From an uncultured Caryophanales bacterium (GTDB lineage: Bacteria > Bacillota_I > Bacilli_A > RF39 > UBA660): a stretch of 7,027 nucleotides of DNA. The notes beneath the pieces are model-generated. The model was not told the DNA's origin and did no database searches. It saw only the letters and a program-made list of their open reading frames with translations. The DNA lies in contig CAMSXY010000063.1 in assembly GCA_947065955.1 (NCBI GenBank), positions 1 to 7,027 on the forward strand. The letters run 5' to 3'. The first letter of the stretch is position 1; each line of letters opens with the position of its first letter. The translations under genes and the position numbers were made by a program. Below are positions 1-5,633 of this stretch, piece by piece.

Positions 1-45
1 ACACAAGGATGAACACTCTTTCCCTACACGACGCTCTTCCGATCT
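1..45 (+). other. Sequencing adapter with apparent index (artefact, not genomic)
   Basis: Positions 13-45 match the 33-nt Illumina TruSeq read-1 primer region, from ACACTCTTTCC through CGCTCTTCCGATCT, without a mismatch. Before it, bases 1-4 are ACAC and bases 5-12 are AAGGATGA. This is exactly the layout of a dual-index adapter: the end of the P5 arm, an 8-nt i5 index, then the read-1 primer. The adapter is known from memory; the reading of bases 5-12 as an index is inferred from layout. Genomic sequence starts at 46, where the reverse strand is in the middle of pnp. These bases should be trimmed. Confidence 0.97.
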
Positions 46-312
46 TGCAAGCGTTGCATTTTCGCTCGGTCTTCCTTCTCTTTTAATAAATCCCCCTGGA
101 ATTTTTCCAACAGAATATAACTTTTCATTATAAAGTACCATTAAAGGAAAAAAATCAGACAATACATTGGCTTTATCCGAAACAACAACAGTAGATAAAA
201 CAACGGTATCTCCATAGCGAATCAAAACAGCCCCATTAGCTTGTTTCGCAAGTTCCCCATGTTCTACAACTAATTTTCTACCTCTAAAATCTAATTCAAA
301 AATTTTTTTCAT
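46..312 (-). CDS. pnp: Polynucleotide phosphorylase, N-terminal fragment (cut by contig end)
   Basis: These are the first 89 codons of PNPase, the phosphate-dependent 3'-5' exoribonuclease of RNA decay, normally about 700 residues and trimeric. The fragment lies in the first RNase PH-like domain. It starts MKKIFELDFRGRKLVVE and contains the family hallmarks GELAKQANGAVLIRYGDTVV (residues 18-37) and the conserved segment GKIPGGFIKREGRPSE (69-84). The ATG at 312 is preceded by AGAGG at 319-323 with a 6-nt spacer. It lies downstream of rpsO, the classic bacterial order, with a terminator hairpin between them. The frame stays open through bases 45-1, but that part is adapter and reads RSEERRVGKEC, a peptide typical of adapter-contaminated predictions. 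The real protein would continue with genomic sequence not present here. Confidence 0.96.
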
Positions 313-328
313 TCTATACCTCTCTCTC

Positions 329-361
329 TTCGAAAAAGAAAGACACTCAAAAAGGAGTGCC
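329..361 (-). terminator. Intrinsic terminator/attenuator between rpsO and pnp
   Basis: Read on the minus strand, GGCACTC (361-355) and GAGTGTC (348-342) form a 7-bp stem with one G-U pair, closed by a 6-nt loop. The T-rich run TTTCTTTTT (341-333) follows. It sits 6 nt after the rpsO stop codon and 17 nt before the pnp ATG at 312. It should end part of the rpsO transcripts and let the rest read through, since no separate pnp promoter is evident in the 55-nt gap. The hairpin could also be an mRNA-processing site. Confidence 0.75.
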
Positions 362-367
362 TACTTA

Positions 368-637
368 TTATTTTCTTAATCCTAATGATTGAATAAGTTC
401 ACGATATCTCGTTACATCTTTTTTGAACAAATAATTTAACATACTTCTTCTTTGTCCAACTTTTTGAAGTAACCCTCTTCTAGAATGATAATCGTGTTTA
501 TGTTCTTTTAAATGTCCTGTTAATGCATTAATTTCTTCTGTAAGAATTGCAATTTGAACTTCTGCAGATCCTGTATCTTGTTCATTTCGAGCATATTTTT
601 TAACAAGCTCTGCTTTTCTTTCTTTACTTAAAGCCAT
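368..637 (-). CDS. rpsO: 30S ribosomal protein S15
   Basis: The 89-residue product has the standard length of S15, a primary 16S rRNA-binding protein that nucleates the platform of the small subunit at the three-way junction of helices 20-22. The family segments are all present: DTGSAEVQIA (21-30), HLKEHKHDYHSRRGLL (42-57) and RRSMLNYLFKKDVTRY (63-78). The rRNA-contacting residues known from E. coli as His41, Asp48 and Ser51 correspond to His42, Asp49 and Ser52 here, counting the initiator Met. The ATG at 637 has a strong site, AAGGGAGGAA (650-641), three bases upstream. It has its own promoter and a leader of about 70 nt, and is followed by a hairpin and pnp. Confidence 0.98.
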   Translation of the reverse strand: MALSKERKAELVKKYARNEQDTGSAEVQIAILTEEINALTGHLKEHKHDYHSRRGLLQKVGQRRSMLNYLFKKDVTRYRELIQSLGLRK

Positions 638-670
638 AATTTCCTCCCTTTTTTATTTGCTTATAACCTA

Positions 671-698
671 GAAAAAAGTTGGAGATTCTTTTTTCCAA
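671..698 (-). promoter_or_regulatory. Structured rpsO 5' leader with two mutually exclusive hairpins
   Basis: On the minus strand, GAAAAAAG (695-688) can pair with CTTTTTTC (678-671) as an 8-bp stem over a 9-nt loop. Alternatively TTGGA (698-694) can pair with TCCAA (683-679), leaving CTTTTTTC free as a U-rich tail. The two pairings overlap and cannot both form fully. The element lies about 20 nt before the rpsO Shine-Dalgarno site, inside the predicted leader. S15 is known to repress its own mRNA through leader structures in several bacteria, so autoregulation is plausible. I do not recognise a specific published S15 leader fold here, and the A/T richness lowers certainty. Confidence 0.4.
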
Positions 699-715
699 GT
701 GATAAGTATATTAAT

Positions 716-744
716 ACTATACACTAAATAAAACATTTATGCAA
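716..744 (-). promoter_or_regulatory. Predicted sigma-A promoter of rpsO
   Basis: On the minus strand, TTGCAT (744-739) and TATAGT (721-716) are separated by exactly 17 bases. Each matches the consensus in four to five of six positions, and the flanking DNA is A/T rich. The predicted start lies near 709, giving a leader of about 70 nt that contains the hairpins at 671-698. This promoter would make rpsO (and pnp by read-through) independent of the truB operon upstream. Confidence 0.7.
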
Positions 745-808
745 GGCTTTTTCAAAAAATAAATCTTAACACTCTTTTTAATATGAACCAAAAAAAAGAT
801 ATTATTCT

Positions 809-839
809 AAAAAATAAGATAGTAAATATTTTATTTTTT
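809..839 (-). terminator. Weak A/T-only hairpin downstream of truB, possible terminator
   Basis: AAAAAATAA (839-831 on the minus strand) can pair with TTATTTTTT (817-809) over a 13-nt loop, about 50 nt after the truB stop. The stem is 9 bp but has no G-C pair, and the T run forms part of the stem, so it could be chance in such A/T-rich DNA. It is the only candidate terminator for the cysS-truB operon in this gap. The rest of the 638-887 gap holds the rpsO promoter and leader; I see no gene in it. Confidence 0.3.
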
Positions 840-887
840 TCTTAACTTTTCTTATTTAAAACCAGACTTTTAACAAACAATATCCTT

Positions 888-1754
888 TTAAAACATTTTC
901 CAAGGCTTTAAAAAGGTAGGATCTTTTGAATAACAGTGATAAAGAGCAATCGGTTTTTTTTGTTCATCCCGAAAAAGAATTTTTTCTTTTTCATAAATGT
1001 TTTTTAAAAGAATACCATTTCTCACTTTTTTTTCTAACGATTTTTCTATAATAACAGAAGGATATAGATCCAAAACTCTTTCGATCGAAACAAAAGAAAA
1101 CTTTCCTTCTTCCATTTGTTTTAAAGAATAAGCTTCTTCAATAGAAAAAATTCCTTGCTGAATACGTATTAAATTAGACATCATTCCAACCGTATTTAAC
1201 TTACGTGCTATATCACGAATTAAACTTCGAATATAAGTTCCTTTACTAACCTCACAAGAAAAACGAAAGGTTATAAGATCTCCTTTTTTATGAATATCCC
1301 CCAGTAAATCTATTTGATAAATATGAACCATTCTTTTAGGAAGAATAATGTCCTTTCCCTCTCTTGCATAATTGTATAATTTCTTTCCTTGTACCTTCAC
1401 AGCAGAATAAAGAGGAACTTCTTGTTCATAACTTCCTACCATAGAAAAAAGAGCTTTTTTAATTTCTTCTTCTTTTAAACAAACTTTTTCTCTTTTCAAT
1501 ATAGTTCCTGTATTATCAAGGGTATCTGTAGATATCCCAAGAGTGACCTCCGCTTCATATTTTTTTCTATCACTGGTCAAAATTTCTACCAATTTTGTTG
1601 CTTTTCCAATACATAAAACTAAAACACCACAAGCAATTGGATCCAACGTTCCTGTATGTCCAATTCTCTTTTCCCCTAAAATTTTAGAGACTTTATTTAC
1701 AACATCCCTACTAGTCCAACCTTTTTCTTTGTTTACAACTAAAATTCCTTCCAT
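888..1754 (-). CDS. truB: tRNA pseudouridine(55) synthase TruB
   Basis: TruB converts uridine 55 in the T-loop of nearly all tRNAs to pseudouridine and assists tRNA folding. The 288-residue product begins GILVVNKEKGWTSRDVV (3-19), the typical TruB start. It carries the catalytic motif HTGTLDP with Asp38, the equivalent of E. coli Asp48, and Tyr66 in the KKYEAEV segment at the E. coli Tyr76 position. YSAVKVQGKKLYNYAREG and the SKGTYIRSLIRDIA segment are also conserved. The last 60 or so residues form the short C-terminal domain of Bacilli-type TruB rather than a full PUA domain, which explains the modest length. The ATG at 1754 has AAGGGG at 1766-1761 with a 6-nt spacer. It lies 21 nt after the peptidase gene and is the last gene of the cysS operon. 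In many Bacillota ribF follows truB, but it is absent here. Confidence 0.97.
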   Translation of the reverse strand: MEGILVVNKEKGWTSRDVVNKVSKILGEKRIGHTGTLDPIACGVLVLCIGKATKLVEILTSDRKKYEAEVTLGISTDTLDNTGTILKREKVCLKEEEIKKALFSMVGSYEQEVPLYSAVKVQGKKLYNYAREGKDIILPKRMVHIYQIDLLGDIHKKGDLITFRFSCEVSKGTYIRSLIRDIARKLNTVGMMSNLIRIQQGIFSIEEAYSLKQMEEGKFSFVSIERVLDLYPSVIIEKSLEKKVRNGILLKNIYEKEKILFRDEQKKPIALYHCYSKDPTFLKPWKMF

Positions 1755-1775
1755 ACTTTACCCCTTACTTGTAAT

Positions 1776-2471
1776 TTAATCATCCCTATGATCCTGTAAC
1801 ATTAAAACCAAACGTAATAACTGAACAATACTAGAGATAAAACTTGCAACATAAGTAAGAGCAGCTGCATCTAACATAGATTTTACTTCTTTCTCTTCAG
1901 AACTCTCAATAAGTTTCAATGCTTTTAACTGTTCTTTAGCACGAAAGGAAGCATTAAATTCAACAGGAAGTGTAACAAGTTGAAAAAGAAGAGTCGCTAA
2001 AATAAGAACAATTCCAACTTTTAAATAACCAACAATACCAGCAAATAAAGCAATAAGGGAAACAAAATAACCAATATACGTTACAAAATTAACAACAGGA
2101 ACCATCCGACTTCGAAGACGCATATAAAAATACTCCTCTTTATCTTGAATGGCATGACCAACTTCATGCGCTGCAACAGCAATAGAGGCAATAGAAGTTC
2201 CATGAAAAACATCTTTTGAAAGTCTTATAACCTTTCTAGTTGGATCATAATGATCTGAAAGCTCTTTCTTTACTTCTACAATAAGAATTTGCTCTAATCC
2301 ATTTGCATCCAAAATAGCGCGAGCAACTTCAAACCCAGAAATGGATTTGAAAGCTCTTTTATTTCGATATTTCGAATAAGAAGTAGAAAGTCTTATTTGA
2401 GCAATAAAAACAACCAATACCCCTATAAAAAATAAGAAAACTGTAATATTACTTTCTAATCCATAGCTCAT
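1776..2471 (-). CDS. YugP-like membrane zinc metallopeptidase (Zn_peptidase_2 family)
   Basis: The 231-residue product closely resembles Bacillus YugP (Pfam Zn_peptidase_2) over its whole length. A membrane helix lies at about 8-27. A loop with EVARAILDANGL (48-59) and DHYDPTRKVIRLS (73-85) follows. The zinc-binding helix has HEVGH (His102, Glu103, His106), and LPVEFNAS (168-175) supplies Glu171 as likely third ligand. Two hydrophobic helices span roughly 126-168, and a last one lies near 207-226 after the conserved AAALTYVA. Family members are predicted integral-membrane proteases; their substrates are poorly known, so I give no function beyond peptidase. The ATG at 2471 has an excellent site (AAGGAGGAAAG) in the 11-nt gap after cysS, with the site abutting the cysS stop. 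This suggests translational coupling. Confidence 0.92.
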   Translation of the reverse strand: MSYGLESNITVFLFFIGVLVVFIAQIRLSTSYSKYRNKRAFKSISGFEVARAILDANGLEQILIVEVKKELSDHYDPTRKVIRLSKDVFHGTSIASIAVAAHEVGHAIQDKEEYFYMRLRSRMVPVVNFVTYIGYFVSLIALFAGIVGYLKVGIVLILATLLFQLVTLPVEFNASFRAKEQLKALKLIESSEEKEVKSMLDAAALTYVASFISSIVQLLRLVLMLQDHRDD

Positions 2472-2482
2472 AACTTTCCTCC

Positions 2483-3871
2483 TTATAATTTTTCATAAAT
2501 GGTTCCATGAGAAGTATCTTTTAAAAGAATTCCTTTTTGTTTTAAAGCCTCTCGAATTGAGTCAGCTAATTCAAAATTTTTCTCTTTTTTAGCTTGATCT
2601 CTTTTTTCGATTTCTTTTAAGATATATTCTTCCATCTCTTCTTCTAGTTTCTTTTCTTTTAATAAATCTAAAGAAAGTACTTGATCAAAATCTTTCACTA
2701 AATAACGCTTTGTTGCATCGTTTAAATCCGATTTTAAAACATCATATAAAACAGTAAGGGCAAAAGAGGTATTTAAATCATCTTCAAGGGCTGAGGAAAA
2801 AGATTTTTTATAAACTTCTGCTTTTTCTTTCTCTATTTCCCCTTCTTTTTGTAAAAAGCGAACACGATTTAAAAGTTTTTTATAGATCGCTTTGGTATTA
2901 TCCATTCCTTCATAAGAAAAGACAAGTTGATTTCGGTAATGCGACTGCAAACAATAAAGACGATACACCAAAGGATCATATCCTTTTTCTTCCAATAAAG
3001 AAACTGTTAAAAATTCTCCCTTACTTTTACTCATTTTTCCAGTTTCATCATTCAAGTGTTCTCCATGAACCCAAAAGGAACACCAAGGATGTCCTAAAAA
3101 GCTCTCTGATTGGGCTATTTCGTTTGTATGATGTGGGAAAATATTATCAACCCCCCCGCAATGAATATCTAGATATTCTCCTAAATATTTAAGAGAAATA
3201 CAAGAACATTCAATATGCCATCCAGGATATCCACTTCCCCATGGACTATCCCATTTCAATTCTTGATCATCAAATTTAGATTTTGTAAACCATAAAACAA
3301 AATCAGCTTGATTTTTTTTCCCTTCGTCTAAAGAAACATCTTCTCTGGCTCCTACTACCAATTCTTCTTTTTTATGACTTGTTAAAGAATAATAATTTTC
3401 AAGTTTTGAAACATCAAAATAAACGTTTCCTTTTGAAAAATAAGCATAACCTTTATCCATCAAGGTTTGAATAATATGAATATAATTTTCAATATTTTGA
3501 GTTGCAGGTTCTACTATTGCAGGTTTTTTAATATTTAATTTAGAAAAATCTTCAAAAAAAGCTTCTGTATAGCGTTTAGCAATTTCTAAAACACTAACAT
3601 GTTCCCTTTTCGCACCCTTTACCATTTTATCTTCGCCTGTATCTGCATCACTACTGAGATGTCCCACATCGGTAATATTCATACATCTTTTAACAGTATA
3701 ACCTACATACTGTAATGTTTTTTCAAGAATATCTTCCATAATATAAGTTCTTAAATTCCCAATATGAGCAAAATGATAAACTGTAGGCCCACAAGTATAC
3801 ATAGTTACATATTCTTTATGGTATGGTCTAAATTCTTCTATTTGCCGAGTTTTGGTATTATATAATTTCAT
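2483..3871 (-). CDS. cysS: Cysteinyl-tRNA synthetase
   Basis: CysRS charges tRNA-Cys with cysteine using ATP. At 462 residues it is the normal size for this class I, monomeric, zinc-dependent enzyme. The N-terminal Rossmann domain has YTCGPTVY (25-32) with zinc ligand Cys27, then the HIGH-type motif HIGN (36-39). The other zinc ligands map to Cys222 in WHIECSC and to His247 and Glu251 in FPHHTNE. KMSKS is at 279-283. A helical C-terminal region (about 300-462) would bind the anticodon stem. The usual FPHHENE reads FPHHTNE, with both ligand positions kept. The ATG at 3871 has AGGTGAT just upstream. It is the first gene of the cysS-peptidase-truB operon, with a very short predicted leader. A run of seven G at 3157-3151 is in frame. 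Confidence 0.98.
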   Translation of the reverse strand: MKLYNTKTRQIEEFRPYHKEYVTMYTCGPTVYHFAHIGNLRTYIMEDILEKTLQYVGYTVKRCMNITDVGHLSSDADTGEDKMVKGAKREHVSVLEIAKRYTEAFFEDFSKLNIKKPAIVEPATQNIENYIHIIQTLMDKGYAYFSKGNVYFDVSKLENYYSLTSHKKEELVVGAREDVSLDEGKKNQADFVLWFTKSKFDDQELKWDSPWGSGYPGWHIECSCISLKYLGEYLDIHCGGVDNIFPHHTNEIAQSESFLGHPWCSFWVHGEHLNDETGKMSKSKGEFLTVSLLEEKGYDPLVYRLYCLQSHYRNQLVFSYEGMDNTKAIYKKLLNRVRFLQKEGEIEKEKAEVYKKSFSSALEDDLNTSFALTVLYDVLKSDLNDATKRYLVKDFDQVLSLDLLKEKKLEEEMEEYILKEIEKRDQAKKEKNFELADSIREALKQKGILLKDTSHGTIYEKL

Positions 3872-3887
3872 ATGATCACCTATATAA

Positions 3888-3898
3888 AGTATATCATA
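3888..3898 (-). promoter_or_regulatory. Predicted extended -10 promoter of cysS
   Basis: On the minus strand, TGATATACT (3896-3888) forms a TGn-extended -10 element, and TATGAT (3898-3893) overlaps it as an alternative. The region 17 bases upstream is the T-run of the preceding terminator and has no good -35, as is common for extended -10 promoters. The start would fall near 3882-3886, giving a leader of only about 10-15 nt with the Shine-Dalgarno site almost at the 5' end. There is no room for a T-box or other leader riboswitch. Confidence 0.5.
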
Positions 3899-3904
3899 AA
3901 TTAA

Positions 3905-3929
3905 GAAAAAAAAACGTCATAAGACGTTT
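3905..3929 (-). terminator. Strong intrinsic terminator of the 469-aa membrane protein gene
   Basis: On the minus strand AAACGTC (3929-3923), loop TTAT, and GACGTTT (3918-3912) form a perfect 7-bp hairpin followed at once by six further T (3911-3906). The first two bases of the stem, 3929 and 3928, are also the last two bases of the TAA stop codon of the upstream gene, so coding and termination overlap. It separates that gene from the cysS promoter, whose -10 begins a few bases beyond. Confidence 0.88.
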
Positions 3930-5337
3930 ATTTCAATGTTTTTTGTTTTTCTTTTTCAATTTTTCCTTGATAAAGACCACAAAATGGATTTTTATTTTCT
4001 TCCATATACTTAGTTGCAGCGTCTAAAATTTCTTGAGAAAGAAGACCATCTTCTCCAAGTAGCATTCCGCATACATCTAAAGTAGTAAGTCCATAAATAT
4101 ATCGAATAGAATCACTAACTTCCCATTCATTATTGGTTTGATAAGCGATACTTAACATTTCTTGGTAAGCAGATACCTTTTCAGAAGATTTTGGACTTGT
4201 TAAAATTGTTTTTTCTAAAGTATCTAATTGAGAAGCAATTTTTTTATCCTCTTCGTCTATAAAAAGTTCACTTAAACACATGATACTTCCATAGGTTGAA
4301 TTTCCTTGGTAAACATCTCTTCTTTGTTCACAGAAAGTATCAATTCCTAAATTAGCATATCCACATGCATATTGATAATTATCAGAAAGAATATTTTCTG
4401 AAACAAGCGCATTAAATGTAGTTTCATCTATCAAATCTGCATTAGCCATTGCAAGAAGAGAAGAAGCAACACCTGTGTCAAGATCATAACGATTTACAAG
4501 TAATTTTTGACCATCTTCAAAATTTTCTAAAAATTCTTGATTCTCTTCTGGAAATACAGTTGGAATAGGTGTTACAGAAGGTGTTGGATTAGCACCCTGT
4601 GTTATACTTGGAGTTGGTGTTACAGAAGGTGTTGGATTAGCACCTTGTGTTATACTTGGAGTTGGTGTTTGATTCGTATCTAAAGTTCCATCTTGTTCAT
4701 AATTAGAACTTGGATTTTCATCACGTGAAAGATCGTGACACGCTTTAGCTCCAAAACCTATACCTACTATTGTAAAACAAAGTCCCACAATTTTTACTAA
4801 AGTTTTTTTTCTTTTTGAAAAACCTTTAAAAATTTTCAAATTTTTAATTTTTGACTTTCCCTTTTTATCTTTTGTGTCTTCTTCTTTTTGAGTTTCTTCT
4901 TCTTTTTGAGTTTCTTCTTTTAGACCTTTAACTAGATCATAAAATACCTTTTGCATCTCAGCACAAATATAATCACATGCAAGCGCCTTATCTGAAACAT
5001 CAGAAATTTCTAATGTATTATTATCATCTCTTTGGAAAAAAACACGTTGATTTTCCGCATCATAATAACAATCAATATCCATCTCTATTTTTTTTCTCAA
5101 ATTCTCTAGTTCTGGTTCTATAACTACTTTTTCTTCTTCACTAATATCTGCATAATCTTTTTCCATTTCAACATATTGACTTAATAATTCATTTTGTCTT
5201 TGTTTATCTGAAAAATTAGATAAAGTCGAATCTTTTCCTCTAACCAAGAAACCATTTACAATGGCATAAAATGCTTGATTGCAACTAGAATAACAATAAG
5301 TGTTTTGAATTTGTTCTAATATTTCTTTTTTATTCAT
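3928..5337 (-). CDS. Single-pass membrane protein of unknown function with Pro/Thr/Ser repeat linker
   Basis: I do not recognise this 469-residue protein. The N-terminal 180 residues lack a signal peptide and should be cytosolic. They hold Cys15, Cys19, Cys90, Cys121 and Cys125 and an acidic helical stretch (56-85). A Glu/Lys-rich segment with ETQKEE repeats (142-154) and a basic patch (157-179) lead to one membrane helix (about 179-197). The positive-inside rule puts the C-terminus outside. The outer part starts with a linker (about 204-265) containing two copies of the 16-residue unit TPTPSITQGANPTPSV (224-255). A predicted mostly helical domain (266-469) follows, with Cys325, Cys336, Cys354, Cys423 and Cys453. 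The ATG at 5337 has GAGGGGG at 5351-5345. It is monocistronic, with its own promoter and terminator. The layout suits an envelope sensor, anchor or scaffold, but that is only inference. Confidence 0.9.
   Translation of the reverse strand: MNKKEILEQIQNTYCYSSCNQAFYAIVNGFLVRGKDSTLSNFSDKQRQNELLSQYVEMEKDYADISEEEKVVIEPELENLRKKIEMDIDCYYDAENQRVFFQRDDNNTLEISDVSDKALACDYICAEMQKVFYDLVKGLKEETQKEEETQKEEDTKDKKGKSKIKNLKIFKGFSKRKKTLVKIVGLCFTIVGIGFGAKACHDLSRDENPSSNYEQDGTLDTNQTPTPSITQGANPTPSVTPTPSITQGANPTPSVTPIPTVFPEENQEFLENFEDGQKLLVNRYDLDTGVASSLLAMANADLIDETTFNALVSENILSDNYQYACGYANLGIDTFCEQRRDVYQGNSTYGSIMCLSELFIDEEDKKIASQLDTLEKTILTSPKSSEKVSAYQEMLSIAYQTNNEWEVSDSIRYIYGLTTLDVCGMLLGEDGLLSQEILDAATKYMEENKNPFCGLYQGKIEKEKQKTLK
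4574..4669 (-). repeat. Two tandem 48-bp units encoding the Pro/Thr/Ser linker
   Basis: Copies at 4574-4621 and 4622-4669 differ at a single base (C at 4597, T at 4645), a silent change. Each encodes the 16-residue unit TPTPSITQGANPTPSV in frame. A degenerate partial copy (GGAATAGGTGTT, 4562-4573) follows on the C-terminal side. Near identity at the DNA level points to a recent in-frame duplication or to a length-variable linker. Each unit itself contains the PTPS motif twice, so it probably grew from a shorter repeat. Confidence 0.95.
4878..4920 (-). repeat. Two 18-bp direct repeats encoding the ETQKEE segment
   Basis: The identical 18-mers CTTCTTCTTTTTGAGTTT occur at 4878-4895 and 4896-4913, followed by a partial third copy (4914-4920). 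They encode the acidic/basic ETQKEE repeats just before the basic patch and membrane helix of the unknown membrane protein. Low-complexity repeats of this kind easily change length by slippage. Confidence 0.85.
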
Positions 5338-5368
5338 AATAATTCCCCCTCTTTTTGAAATCGGTATT

Positions 5369-5397
5369 ATAATAGCATAAGTCTTTTAATTTGTCAA
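5369..5397 (-). promoter_or_regulatory. Predicted strong promoter of the 469-aa membrane protein gene
   Basis: On the minus strand a perfect TTGACA (5397-5392) is followed after 17 bases by TATTAT (5374-5369), preceded by TGC as an extended -10. Directly upstream (5402-5425) are A and T tracts, AAAAAAA and TTTTTTT, that could act as an UP element. The start should lie near 5362, giving a leader of about 25 nt. This is the best-formed promoter in the window, so the unknown gene is probably well expressed and constitutive unless a repressor acts. Confidence 0.85.
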
Positions 5398-5423
5398 ACC
5401 TTTAAAAAAACTTTCTTATTTTT

Positions 5424-5633
5424 TTAAGCGCAATAAAAGAACCTAAGATCCCCTAAAAGTTTTCCATTTAAATCCATATACAGAAATTCTTTTTGTAAGA
5501 AAAAAGTAAAGTTCTCTTCTACTCTAAACAAATTAATCGTTTCCAAAAAAGATATTTTCCTATTTTTATTTACACATTCTAAAACAAAGAATCTATTTAT
5601 TATTTTACAATGGATGAAAAGTACTTTTAGGAA
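5424..5633 (-). other. Open reading frame of doubtful status in the gap after the kinase gene
   Basis: In the 5338-5604 gap one minus-strand frame is free of stops for 69 codons before TAA at 5426-5424. Its only ATG (5477) would give a 17-residue peptide, MDLNGKLLGDLRFFYCA. A TTG at 5546 would give 40 residues, but its Shine-Dalgarno match is poor. The predicted sequence looks less A/T-driven than chance translation near its end. It might be a decayed gene end, a small protein, or nothing. The rest of the gap holds only the promoter and UP-like tracts for the gene at 3928-5337; I see no convincing terminator for the kinase operon. Confidence 0.2.

Noticed and set aside
1..45. Extension of pnp to the contig edge as coding sequence
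   Set aside because: The frame is open, but the bases are adapter, so these codons are not part of the gene.
1543..1779. Plus-strand open frame of 78 codons
   Set aside because: It lies mostly antisense inside truB, whose catalytic motifs are intact; its hydrophobic look comes from the complement of A/T-rich coding sequence.
3151..3157. Run of seven C (G on the coding strand) in cysS, a possible frameshift site
   Set aside because: The reading frame is intact across it and encodes the conserved HCGGVDN segment, so there is no sign of an error or programmed shift.
3872..3927. T-box or other riboswitch upstream of cysS
   Set aside because: Only 56 bp lie between genes and they are taken up by a terminator and promoter; no specifier or antiterminator structure is visible.
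4721..4738. Inverted repeat TCACG/CGTGA
   Set aside because: A 5-bp stem inside coding sequence with no T-run and no regulatory setting; compatible with chance.
5404..5425. A7 and T7 tracts that could pair as a terminator for the kinase gene
   Set aside because: The stem is A/T only and has no separate U-tail. It lies about 180 nt after the stop and directly upstream of a good -35, so an UP-element role fits better.
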